Of a stretch of 64,000 nucleotides of DNA, positions 33,826 through 47,405 are shown piece by piece. Under the pieces are notes generated by a model, which worked only from the letters and a program-made list of their open reading frames with translations, had not been told where the DNA came from and made no database searches. Position 1 is the first letter of the stretch. Each line of letters begins with the position of its first letter. The position numbers and the translations under genes are program-made. Source of the DNA: Helopsaltes ochotensis (lineage: Eukaryota > Chordata > Aves > Passeriformes > Locustellidae); contig VXBM01000139.1 in assembly GCA_013400155.1 (NCBI GenBank), forward strand, positions 535,465 through 599,464. Reading direction: 5' to 3'.

Positions 33826-36800
33826 GCACTGTATTACCATGCATGCCCAGCTGGAAAGAGCTGTAGTTTTGGGGGTGGAGGCAGGGGAATGGTCCTGCCT
33901 TAAAACAGCAAACTGTCTATTAGCATTTATTAGAAAATACTGTTAGACCAACACTTACTGTAGTACTATGGTGTAGTGTGTTTTGATGTTTTTCTCCCTT
34001 TCATCCTGTGATATGATCTCTTTCTATGGCTTATTTATTTATTAATGAAATAAAAACTTTATAAAATGAACTTATTTCAACAATTCATCTAAACTAAGCA
34101 ACACCAATTTGTGAGTAATAAAGTAGAAAAGCAAATGAGTACAGCAGCAGCCTGGTTAAATGAAGTGTAGTTTGAAGTGAATAAAACTCCAGATGAAACG
34201 CATCAAATAGCACTTCAACTAAATCGAAATCAGCATGAGGACTGAGAGCTTCATTGAAGTCATGCAGTGAGTGAGAATTAGTCTGGTAGGATAACCTGGT
34301 AATGTCATTAAACTTAAATTCAGTCCTCCCTCCCAAATTATACCTCCTGCTTTATTTGGATTTGTGGATTTCACATTCCAGAGTTTCTTAAAGTACACAC
34401 ATCTGATGCTACATGTGTTCTTCTATTTCTTCGTAGAAAATACATACCACAGACCATACCTTTTAAAAACAAAGACATTTTATGAACTGTTATGGAATCC
34501 CTTAGGTAGTATGTTTTGAGTTAACAGTGAAAATCTCAACTTTATTTCTGACATAAATCAGTAGAATAGGTTTCTTTTCTAGTTGCAGTACAATAATATC
34601 AAAATTACTGTTATATACGGTGCATAAAATACGTAGTAATATTAATTTTTTAAAAACTAGTTGATAAACATTGGCAGGATGTTTTAACAGATAAAATTTC
34701 AGCAATGTCAGGCCAGTAAATTCCAGTAAATAATCATAAATGGCCATAAAGTGCTGTTTACCTATTAGTTTGATGTCTCTTTTAATTTCAGTTACTACAC
34801 TTTCTTTGTATAAAAGAAATGTGCGCAAACTCACTAGTTAACTAAGTCTTGGACATCTTTTAAATTGCATAGCTAATCTGTTTTTATTGGAAAGTACAAA
34901 CCATCTGGTCTTTTGTTTTTGTCAAGCGTAACAAGATGCAAAATACAATGTTAATGTCAATATTTTACAACTGCTTTATGTAGTGTTGCATGCCAGATTG
35001 TAAAGCAGCTTTCAGAGCTTTCAGGAGGATGTCTAAAACCAACTGAGAATTAGCAGAATATGGTTAAAAGCCTAGAGTGAATGACAAGAATGTTTATTGC
35101 CAAGCAGAAATCTTATGAGGAATTAGCTGATTTTCTTTTATTCTTTTGGCTTCAGTGTCTGTGGTAACAGATGAAGTAATCTGATGTGAGACACTTCAGT
35201 GCTATAACCTTCTGTCTCATCTAAGATACCACTTCGTTGTACTTCTAAAGAATGCTAAATTAACTCTACAGATTATGGATTTGTAATAGCCTTCCTTTTA
35301 CTTTTCTTGTATCTGATTGATAATGAAGTGTCCTCTCTATATTTTGAGTTAGGTATCAGTCTAGTTACATGTGTTATTTTATTGCTTTCTAAACCTGTCT
35401 TCTCTAAACAAGTGATCCAGACTCGTGTTTTTGTTTTTCTTTATCAGATCTGTAGAAAGTTTTTCACTTACTCTCTCTACCTGTGACAGATTTTGAGACT
35501 CTGAGCTCTGGTAGAATAAGGTTATAAATGAGGGTGACATCATTATGCCTGATTCCTTTCTGTTCAGCTTCTTGGTCTTGTAGCCTACTTTCAAGAGATC
35601 TGTTTTTTGATAGTGAGTCCCCTCTTTATTATTATTTGGATACTAGAGCAATACCATGTTTGTGGATTTCAAGGAAGCACCAGTACAGAGTTGACTAATA
35701 GATGGTCATGTTAAGTTTGAGTTTGTGAATTAACCTTTTATAAACAGGTTGAGGACTTGCTGGGTAAATTATTATCTAGGATTTCATGGTCTGCACTTGA
35801 ATTATTAGGGAGTACAGAGCATTTAATTGTTTGTTCTTGAGTTTTTACTCTGTCAGAACAAATATCTTAAATAGAAACTTGCAATTAGACCTTAATAATT
35901 ATTAGTAAACAAAGAAAAGTCTTTGAGACGCTTAATAGATACAATTTCTGCAAAGACTCTTTTGAGCTGTTCTCTGCAGACTGTCTTAAGAAATAAATTT
36001 CAGCTTAAATACATTAGCAGTGTGCTAATCTCCATCAAGATTCATCTTGCTGATGAAGAAGGATTTTTGGTAACAGGAGATTTGATTTGTGTTGGCACTG
36101 TAGTTTCATTTCTTCAGTGTTTTTATTGAAGTGCTAATCATTAATGACAAAAGCTGACAAAAGTTTAAAATTTGCTTTTCTGTTATAGGCAGTCACATGT
36201 ATCATATGCTGGGCACCTCAACTGTCCAGAGATCTGTCACTTGTTTCGCTGGTGAAAGCTGTGAATTACAGACCTGACATGGTTATTTTATTAATATGTG
36301 CACTTACAGTTCTGAAAGATCACTTAGGAAATTTAGATGCAGTGCTCTTTGCATGGAATGAATATGTGTATTTTCTGTAGGCTCTTTTTATGACCTCTCA
36401 AGAACATGTATATATAGCATAGCTGCACTTAATATTTCAACAGAGATTTAACTGTAAATGTAAACATTTACTGTGTCCTTAGAACCTGCTACATTTAGAG
36501 TAGATTGGCACATAAGGTTATAACTGCGTTTTGGCTAACTATTATGCAACGATTTTCAGAAATATACTTTGCCACCAACCTGAACCTCAGCATTTTGTTT
36601 TCTTACCTGATTTCCTCGCTTTTATTTTGATTTTGTCATGGTGAAGTTGTGAAATGGTTGCTTCATACACACAATTTAGTTTCTTTTTTATTTTCTAGCT
36701 TTAATATTAACATTAGAGTTAGTTAATTTCTAACTCCCTCGTTACTACTGTATAGGTTTTTGCTCAGACTTTAGTTACTGTAAAGGTGTTTTATTTTATA

Positions 36801-39800
36801 TATAGCTTTACTTCCATTTTCTTCTACCATGTGTTCCCTTACAAGGCAAACATCCCTCTCTTAATCAAAACTATGTACCTGGTATGCCATACAATTGTAT
36901 TCTTATTTATAGAATTAATTCTTAGACTTGTTATGCAATTGAGTAAGATCATGGTGAGTTCTAGCCAGCATGTGCACCTGCTCATGTCTGCTTCAGGGGT
37001 CATCTTGTAAATACTATTTACATTTAATGGTATCCCCATGAATTGAGAAGGGTGGGAGCAATTCATGTTGATCTGCAAGCAGAGTGGTGGATGAAGATCT
37101 GGCTTCTTACACAGTAAGAAGTTATTTAGCAAGGAAATTAGGTTCTCCTGACATGGCCTTTACCAACAAGGTACTGTGGTAGAGTAGGAGATTTTAGGGT
37201 TTGCTGCTCACCAAAGAGAGGATTAAAAGTGTCTAATGGGGGATCAGGTGAACTATCTGTTTTTGCTGCTTTTTTGAATAAAACGTCTTTGCAGGGCATG
37301 TCAAATGGGATAATCTGTTTAGGACTAGAAATCATAGTAGATTTGTGAGCTTGAGTCACGAGATTTAGCTGTCATGACATTCAGTGCAGTTGTGCTAGTT
37401 AAGAGTCAAGCAGATCCTACTGGCAGGTAACACAGAGCCAGCTATCCCCAAACTGTGAGCGTTAGATCACAAATCTAGGAAGTTTTCCCATAAGTTGACA
37501 CTTAGGTCTCGATTTTGGCAGCCTGTTTTATTGGCTAGTCACAGTAGATCAAGAGCAATGTCAATTTAGATTGGGTGTGGATTGCGTTTCGCATGGGCGG
37601 TTGAGGGGCATGCTCATTTCTTGGGTCAGAAGCAGAAACAGGTTGAAAACACATGAAACTCATTTTGTAGCATTCAGTTGTGACTATTAGTTATGTCAGT
37701 AATTGAATTTAACTGTCAGATGAAAATTTGGGGTATTCTTCAAAACAGAAAAGATCTGGGGTTGAATGCCTGAACAGATGCATTCAGTGTATGGAACAGG
37801 GGAGTTTCAGTCACCTCAGCATTGTTCCAGTTAGATCTGGCATGTGTTAAAACCTGTTTGAACTATTGAGATAGGCCAGTGATAGGGGCTGTGCAAAAGC
37901 AGAACACAACAGTCATTCTCTTGTGTTCTGCAGAGATGGTTGTGTAGTACTGCCTCACATGGGAACAGTCAGAGCAGCACAGGAGTGTGCTGGATTTCTT
38001 CAGCATTGTCCGCTTCTCTGCTATTGCCTAGAAAATGCATCAAAGAACATAATACTAAGTCACAATCTTTCAGATTAATTTATCGGTTGCTGGTTTTGAT
38101 AGGACATTAGGTGAGCAGTGACTGACACTTTCAGAAGTTTGATTTACTGTGCATCTTAGTGTTTGAGGAGTAGATATATCAATATAGTATAGCATATTGT
38201 GAACAGTAATGTAAGGCAATATAACAGCTTTAGCAGAAGTACTTTTTATTGATTTAACATATCTTGCCTTATAAAAGTTGAAGGGGGTCATGCTTGTGTA
38301 TAAGAATGAAGATGCCTAAAGAACTGCAGAACATTTCTAATCTGCAGTGATATGAGCATTTTAAGTTTCAACAAGAACCTTTTGGGGCACTTTTCGACTG
38401 CACTGTTCTGGGAGTTTGGTTTGCAACAGGAAAGGTTTTGCATTCTGAGTACATGACTTGCAGCTTGATTAGTGTAACAACAAATTAACTTCCGTTACAA
38501 ACCTCAAGTTTAATTTTTTAAAAAAATCAAGTCCAGATCAAATGTTACTGTTTCTCAGCAGATGTGGCAGGCAGCATTCAGCAAATCTGTTGAAAGTGCA
38601 CTCGTAATCTATGTAAATTGGAAGCAGTTGTATTGCTCAGTATTGTCCATGAGGAAGAAATTCAGCAGAGTTGATGCTGAAGGGTAGTCATGGGGAGGAT
38701 TTCCAGTGTAGTTATTTAGACTAATTAATTGTCAGATCTCTTCAGTGAAAGTAAATTAAGCTTATTAAATTGTATCTGTCCAGGGAAAGTGATTGCACAT
38801 GGTGAATAGTTAATTCTGATTTTTCTAAGTGTTGCCATCAGGATTTGCTGGCATTTGTACTAGAAACAAGCAAATGGCATTTCAAAATGTGAAGGATTTT
38901 CAGGGTTGAAGCTGCATTTTGATTAGAGATTGGTGAAAAGTATTAAAAACCCAATCTTAAAGCTGAAATGCTGTTATGTAGCATAGATCCTAAGGAAGAA
39001 TGAATATATATTTCTTTTGCACTGGATGTATTTAGAAATTCTGTTTCTCTTAGTGGTAACATTATCTGTATCAAAAGACCTGTTAGGATTTTCAGTGATA
39101 TTTTCTGCTATGAGGCTTTACCCATGTTGAATCTGGCTAGAAAGATGCACTGGTGGCAGTTTTTCCCAAAAAGTTTGTCCTTTGTCCTTCTCCAAAATTT
39201 CATCTGCAGCTTGGTTTCTTTTTTTTCCTGACTCTAAGTGAATCTGTGAATTATAAAGAGAAATGCAATCTCTATGCTGGCACCTCTGCTGCTAAATAGT
39301 ACATTGCTAGAAACCCATCTGTGACCCCAAGGCTTGGTGTTTTCTTGTGTCTCAGTTCATATACAGATATCTGCTGGTAGCTTCCCTTTCCACTCCCAAA
39401 AGGCAGGAAAACAAAGTTAAATCTAAGAAGGACATATATTGAGGCTTCAGACTGAGAACAGCCTCTGACATGCTTGGTCCATTTGGCATTGTTTGAGAAA
39501 GTGCCAGCTGCCCTGGCCGGAGGCTGGCAGAAAGCAAGCCAACAGGACACCAGTACGCACAGCACAGACCATTACTCACTGCCAGCACTCACCTCCATAG
39601 CTGGCAAACAGGGATGCTTGGAACTTGCACCCTGAAACTGATTTTGGTGTCATTCTGCCGGCCAGCCCAAATCAAATGTTGGTTATTACACAGAATTCTG
39701 AAGGACTGTACTTTAGTGTTGCAGTTGCTCTTACCGTTCACCTTTTTCTCTGTCTCTTCTTTTTAAGGTAATGCCATGGGAGTTGATGGGATTCAAAGCA

Positions 39801-42800
39801 CTGTTTTAAGAATTTTTAAATACAATAACTTGGAAAAAAAAGGCCTTTCATTCACTAGGACTCATAATAATTCTACAGGGAGCTACATTGGATTATTCAC
39901 CTTGTGTACCAAATAATCCACCTTCACCAAAGCTGTGTATTTACTTCCTGAATAAGCTATATGCTTATTGATTAAGCTGTTTAGAATTGCTGACTTTTAT
40001 CTTTTTATGCTTACCATCATTATGCTCATGGAGCATTGTCATGTTGCTGGCCAAGCTGAAGCATATCTTTTTTTTGACTCTACAGAGCTTCACTCTCAAG
40101 TGGTAGGCATCACTTTCTCCTGAAGTGACGTACCAGAAACCAGAGTTAAATTATGCACCTACTCTTACAAGCACATTAATGTGACTCACAGTTGAAGCTG
40201 ATAACCATGATAAATGGTGACTGCAAGCATTTTATTAAAAAACCAAACTGTTTATATTAACTCAATCCAAATATAAAGGCTCATGTGGATGTTCAGCTGT
40301 CCATAGTACCTTAGCATCTTTACTGCATCTGTGTTCATCTGTAGGTGGAAGAAACATGTCCTGTGTCCAGTATCATTTGTTTGCTGTATTCTCCCCATTC
40401 TTGTTCTCTCTGTCACCCAGAGGTGCTTTTTCTTTTTCATAGGAATAGTCCTTCTCATAGGCCAGGGTCTCTCTGATTCGAAGCTGAGTGTTTATTTCCT
40501 TACACACAAATAATATGCATTCTCAGTGTTTTTCCTCCATCACTTCTACCCTAGTTGTTCATAGGTTTGTGTTCTTTATTACTATTTCTTTAGCAATGCC
40601 TTTTGAAGGAAGTTAAAGTGAGCTGTCAGGTGTACATACTGAGGAACAGCATTGCATGAGTAGCGAGGTGCAGTGTTGAATGCATGTAAACATTTGGACC
40701 TCCTTTTGGGCCTGTATGTTTGGTAAACATTGTCAGGTTTTCATTATGTTTTTATCTTCTAAAGGACACCAGCTCCCAGTTTCCGAACTAGATTTTTAGC
40801 ATGGTGTGTTTTGGATGGGAATGTTAGAGGGCCGTTTGAACAAACAACAAAGAGAGAACAAGTAAAGGCAGGCTCAGGTGGGATATGAAGCTCTTAAATA
40901 GTAAACTATGAGAATAAAACTTCTTTATCGGATTTGGAAATCATTATACCTGTTGTAAATACTTCTGACATCAATGCAAGAAATGGAAAGGATTATGTTA
41001 GTTCAGACACCAGTACAAAAATTGAATTCATTTTTCGATTGATCAGATTTTTTTTCTCCTGTGCGTTTTTTTAAACAAAAGTCAATACGATTATTTTCTT
41101 TGCTGATCTTCAGTTAGTTTTTTCTTTGAGTTTAATGGCTGATTCCAAAATGAATAATTAAGTAGAAAGAAATATTTGGTAAACATGATTAGAATATTTA
41201 TTTGATAATGAAGAAATATGCAGGGAGAATGAGAGAATTAAGAACCTGACTTTCAATTTTAAACGAGCAAATGGAAATGGCACTTTCATAATGTCACTGA
41301 CTTAGTCTGTTGCTCCAAAAGTACTTGTAAATCTTTGATTTTGCATACATGTTGGATTTGGCTGTGCATTTATATAATACAAGAAAATATCTTTTTGATG
41401 TGTTTTACTGACAATATCTTCGTTATGTGTGTATGTGATAATTTTGATGGTCTTGAAGACTCACTAGGGCTTGTGGAGTTTTTAATTAATTAAATAGGTG
41501 TTATGAGACACAGTGAATAGATCAAAACTGAACACAGGAAAACTGTAGCCATAGAATCTGCTTCAAAGCTTGTATTATTTTTGAGAAATGAATGGTGTAA
41601 AGTAATGCCAGAGTCAATGCTTAAAGATGGTAAATTTAGGTTTAACAATAATTTTAGTCTTTGAAGTATAAAGTATTATGCATTTACTGAGATTTAATGT
41701 TTTGCTTTAAGTAGCTTTTGATAGCCTTTAAAATTCTTTTGAGGTTGATACTTAATGAGGCCACAAAAATAATAATTTTAAAGTCTTTGTACTCTTTCTG
41801 CAGTTATGCAGTGTGTACATGTGAACCATTAGCACACCTTGTCCATTCATGTCCTTGCTGTTGAAGATACCCTTGATCCATCCTTTACTATATTAAAGGC
41901 TTTTCTGGTAATCAGGAAAGCAACACATGCTTCCCTGTTTCCAGCAATTTCTTTTTAATGCTGTAACTTCTTTTTTAAAGGATAGTGGAATTGGCTTTTG
42001 AGGTACTGTAAGGCACAGAGTTAAGTCCTTTTATTTAGCAGTGAGGTTGGATTTAAAGGATTGCTCTTCCAAGTCCAACCATTGTGATTTACCTTTCTGA
42101 GAATTCAGATACAGAATTACAGATTTGTTTATTTAGTCCTGTGTATTTTGTTTGTGATATCTCCATTTGGGGCAATAATTTTGATCAAATACTAATTTTG
42201 TTTCGCTAATGCAGACATGCACCTCCTTACTGCCCTGACTATCTACATAAAATTTGCCCAAATTTAAAGTAACCTTTTTCTCTTAGTGTAAATGTGCCCT
42301 TTTTTCCCACCAAAATATTTTGTCTATTTATGAAAGAAAATAAACAGCATGTTAAAGTCTTTAGTAGTAGAAGTTCACAGAAGCCCCCAAGTCATTATCC
42401 ACTTACCTTTTTGGACAATTTTTTTTACTGAGATCAGTTGTTAGTGTTTACTTGAAGTTGGGGTTGTGTTCAGCTCTTAAATCTTTAGCAAGGAATTTGA
42501 AACTGTGTTAGTTCCCAAGAAGACCTTTGAACTGGGTTTGTCAGTGCAGTTTTCTTCACGGAGCACCAGCATGTTTGAGCCCTTCTGGCTCCCTGTTTTA
42601 CCTGCTAATGGCAACCAAATGGTTCTGTGTGGCAGATTTAGAGGATTGATTTAATGGCTGTTTCTGCTGCTTCTGAGATTGTGTGAAGGGGGAAAGAGGA
42701 AAGGGAAAGGGAGAGGATGGGGTTACTTCCCTAGACAGTAAAGCAGGCTTCACTGTGGGAAGCCAGTTCCCCAAACCCTGTGCCACCCCAGTGGCTCCTG

Positions 42801-45800
42801 AGATTGGATACACTGTAGTGTCCGATGCAATGGTATTGGATTTATAAAAGTTATAAGAAAGAGTAATGCTTTTTTAAAATAAACATAGATCTTTGTGGTT
42901 TGGAGGTTTATGGCCTCTGGCAACTTTTACCTGGTCACCTCTGGTGGTTTTGGTTATCTGCAGCTGTTTAGTTACAGCATCAGCAAGTTTCAACTGATTT
43001 CTTCTTGTCCCCCACCCACAACTAACATTTACCTACAAGATAAATTATAATAATGGCTGGCATTTAGTTTGGCATTGCTGCTTTTTCATGTAGGATCTCT
43101 TTCTCAGGAAAAGATACAAGGCACAATTAAAATGTAGGTGGAAAAGTTCTCTGCTTTTCGCATGATTGATTACCTTAGCGCTACCTTCATTAAGCCAGTG
43201 ATTCCACTGATGTCCCTGCTTCTTTCCAGACTTGCTTTTGTCTTTTTTTTTATTTTTAATACATTTTGACTTTTGGCCACTGTAATGAATACTGATTTTT
43301 CTCATGGTCTTTATATTTGGATCTTGTGGAACACAGTCCAGCTGTCATATCCCTTCCCTTGTTCTCACTAACATGCACCATCAACAACTTGGATTGCTGA
43401 TCCAAGTAAAAAAGTTCGACCTTCTCGCAGAAGTAAAGAAAGATCGGATGTTTAAAGTGTAAGTAATTAAAGAAGTCCTGAATTCACATTGAAGGCATTC
43501 CATGGAGAAGGTTTCTTACCCTGTTTTTTTTCAGATCTCCACCCCACACCTTGTGGAGTTCTGAAGATGAAGTTCTTTAAAGATGTAACTCTATGCTTAA
43601 TATGTATGGTGTACACACATCAAAAACTTAAACACATAAAGAAGACTGAGTTTTGCTTGTTATCTCCTCAGAGCAGGGAACTTGTAATTTTTTTCTTTTA
43701 TATATTAAAATATGTATCATATCACTTTCATGATTATTTCTGGAGACAAGTATTAAGTAGTGCTTAGAAAAAGAGTTTTTTGCAAAGAAAGAAATAGCAA
43801 TTAATCACTGATGTCCACTTGCAGATTGATGGTAGTTCAGATCCCACTAATCTGTCCCACTAATGAGTCAGTAAGCTGAATTTGGTCTAAACATCCTAAA
43901 TATGTTTCTCTAATGCAGCTGCAGGTTTAAGATATTCCTCCATTGCAATTTCAACAGCCACCTTAGTTTTTTATGTGTCCAAAAATAAGACTGAAAACCT
44001 CCAATCCCTTGTTGGTATCAACAAATTTTTAGTTCAGATCTGTTGCATTTGAGGCACATAGGCAGTGACCAAGCTGGAAGTGATCATAGACTGCTTTCTT
44101 TTCTGCTGACACATTTAATCTGCAGGTAAAAAGACTGATCTGATGCTCAGTAAGGCTCGAATCATGTTGGGGAAAATTAGAACTTTCCTACCTTTGCATT
44201 CCAGGTGTTTGCTTTTTCTTGCACACTTTCTTCTCATGCTGTGTCATAGCCTGACATTCTCATGACATGAGAAGTTTCTCACTTCTTGCTGCTTCACAAA
44301 CTAGTATTATTATTTGCATGTAGCAATCATAATTTTTAATCTAATGGTCATAAGTTTAATGTCCAAATGGGACAAAATGAATAAAATTATTTTAAACACA
44401 GTCCAAGTTTAGAGCTTCTAACATGTCCAGACTTGTGCATTCTTTGCTTTAAAGGGATTTTTTTTCCAAGGTTTCCTCCTTTTAGATATTTTTTTGATTT
44501 CATGATTTTTGTTCTTGTAGTAAGCATGCATTCATTTTTGCTGTGCTGTATAAAGCTGAATTTTATTGTTCCATTAAAACACACACTGTAGTGAGACTTG
44601 AGAATGGATAGCTTCTATTCATTTTCTAAGCCATATTAAAGTTTGTACTCTGCCTATATTGTTTTGTTTTCACAATTGTTTCAAGGAAGTCTGTGGGGAT
44701 TTTTTGAAGTTCGCATGGAACTGAACACTTTGCAAAAGTGTTTTCATCACTGACCACTTATATTTCAGAATTGATGTTAAAAATCTATACAGAAGTCTGT
44801 TTTAAAATGATAGCTTTTAAAAAAACTAATCCCATATCTAAAATTTTCAGAAATACCAAGTTAATATTTTGATTTACTGAAAAAAAGAAAAAATTGGTAC
44901 ACCTTTAGTTTATTGTTTTCTCTCTTGTAATAAATTGTATAATTAACAGTGTTTGCTACAAATAAGTTGCCAAGGCAGGTGCAGCTCCTGAAAAATTCCC
45001 CTATGTCAGAGATGATACAAGATACCAGGCAGCCTTTATTGAAGAGCAGAAGTTGAAGGCATCAGTCTTGGAGGTGTTTTTGGAATGAAGTGTTCTAAAG
45101 AAAGTTTAATTGTTTGGGTTTTTTTTTTAATAGTAACTAACTTGGTCCTCTAGCATGAATAATTGTATGTTGCTCTCTGAAGACTGAAAATCATGTTAGT
45201 ATATGTGGACATGTGATATGTTTGGGGTTTTTTGTGTATAGCAATGACTTCATTTTGGCATTTCAAACAATAATATTTCTATTTCCCTTCCTATATGTTT
45301 CCTTCCTAAATTTGATATTTGTCATTGAGGAGCTAGACATTGTTTCCTTTACAATAATAATAATTACTTAAATGTTAAGAAAAAGGATCAAAATTTTAAT
45401 TTTTAAAAAAATAGATATGAAACACCAGATTAAGTAGAAATATAGATTTGTTGTAGGTATGTAGGTGAAGCCTTTGCTTATGTCCTATGAAACCAGCAAA
45501 CACTTTCTGGTTGCCAAAGAGGAAAGGTGTGCAAATGCTGACTGAAATAATTTGGGCATTTAAATTACATTCAGGTTTTTCTAAGGCACAATTGCTAGGT
45601 TCTAGTAGCAGGTTACCGGTTTTGTTATTTTGGAAAAAATGAACTAATCGTATTTTACTGTACAGGATATGAGTAATAACAAAAATCAAATTTTTTTGAA
45701 CATTTTGCAGGTTCCAGCTTTGCAGTTGGGGACTCTGTATAAACCTTTGGACCCAGCTGTTCACCACTATATTCTTTCAATCACTCTGAGGTGTTGATTT

Positions 45801-47373
45801 TACAAGAATGAGTTGCTGTTCCTAAAGTCTACAAACTGAAAATATTTCATAACGGGCCTGTGAACTTACATGGGTTGGTTATATTGGTGCTTATGCATGC
45901 TGTATAATAAGGACCAATTCATGTTTTTCTTCAAAAACAGCAAAGAAAACTATTTTCTTTAATGATATGCCAGATTTATTCAAATATTTCAGCAAGTCTA
46001 CATTACAGTTTGTCAGCAAACTGGGTACAACTAAAGTGTATTTAAAAATCATTTAATTAGGACAGATTCATTTTCACTCCATGCCACTACACAGCAAGAC
46101 TTGCTTGTTCATATTTCCTTAAATTTATTCTGGAACTTGTCCAACTTCAGCTTTAATGAGTAGCCTATCCTGCTAGTTAGGATTTATTTTCCCCTAGAGA
46201 AGAGTGTTTGAATTGGTAGTTTTTTAACCTGTTCAGTTAAATGAACATATGTTCAGAACTGCATCTTAACTCTTGAGTGTAAAGACTTGAGAAATAATTA
46301 TTTCTATTGTTCTTGCAGTTCTAAAATGCAGCTTAAGTATTGTTTTTAGACCCAAACTATGTGCCACAACTTTTTAAATAAGGTGAAGAGTTTTCATATG
46401 AAGTTGCTTAATGCAAATTTAATGATACAGTATAGAATCACAGATCTGATTTGGTTAACTGAAAATATTATTTGTACTTGTATTTTCACTTATTACTTGA
46501 ATATATCTCTTGGGTCATAAAACTTGGTTAAATATAGCTCAATACCTTATTAATGATGTATTTTCCGTAATAACAGGTGCAGGTTGGTGGCAAACTTACA
46601 TTTTAAGATCTTTTAAATGCATTATTTGTGTTTCAAAAGTATTATAATAAATCCTGAATTATAACTGTACTTTCATCACTAGCTGGGTCTAGTTAAAATT
46701 TCCTTTAAGCAACATTTGCTGCACACATGGTACAATGCTTCCCCTGCCTTGATTATTTTATCTATAAAAAAGGATTTATTTTCAACTTCCCATTTCTCCA
46801 AACTTATCTGAAAAGGACCAGAAGACTTTATTCCTATGGGATGGTTAAAGTACAGTAAGTATAGAATTTGCGTATTGTTAAAAAAAATTCATATGCTGTT
46901 ACTACTCCTAAGGGACAATTTTATGTGAAACTTGTAAGTTTTGAATGTAGCATGGGTCAGTACAGTAGCTGTAATATGTATTAGTTGAATAGTCAGACTT
47001 TTAAAGCAAAATCTTTAGTACTGCTATATTGAATGCTGTGATTGTCACAGCTCTTCAGATTCCCTCTGAAATACATTAATTTGTTAATAAAAATGTGTTT
47101 AGATGGACTTACAGCAGAGTCATGTTTATTCTGAAGTTTGCTGAAAAATTTGTTCCTTCCCAATTTTATATTAGGAAGCCCATCTTTTGAAATATTTAAA
47201 TACTGTTCTCAAATACTTTAGTTTTAATCCTGCAAAATAATATTCATAAATAAGGGGGGAAATAGTGAAAATGTTATGTGAAAGGATAAAAAAAGGGAAA
47301 AGTACCAGAAAGGAAAAATGTAACAGTGCACTTTCATACTGAGATAAATAATTAACTATTGCAATACATGACA

Positions 47374-47375
<2 letters not shown>

Positions 47376-47402
<27 letters not shown>
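47376..47402. repeat. Poly-A tract (27 A)
   Basis: Uninterrupted run of 27 A inside intron 16. No retroposon body, CR1 tail or flanking duplication was recognised, so no mobile element is called. Confidence 0.9.

Positions 47403-47405
<3 letters not shown>

Noticed and set aside
33551..33946. Charged - strand frame and hydrophobic + strand frames
   Set aside because: They arise from the strand-asymmetric CT-rich block; no domain or splice context supports a gene.
39272..39588. Two overlapping - strand frames of 78 and 97 codons in intron 16
   Set aside because: They overlap in different frames, have no recognisable motif or splice context, and simply sit in a locally GC-richer patch.
42035..42095. 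Possible CR1 tail: GGTTGGA and TCCAACC inverted pair near a GTGATTT
   Set aside because: Only two short words match; the rest is too diverged to call a CR1 remnant by eye.
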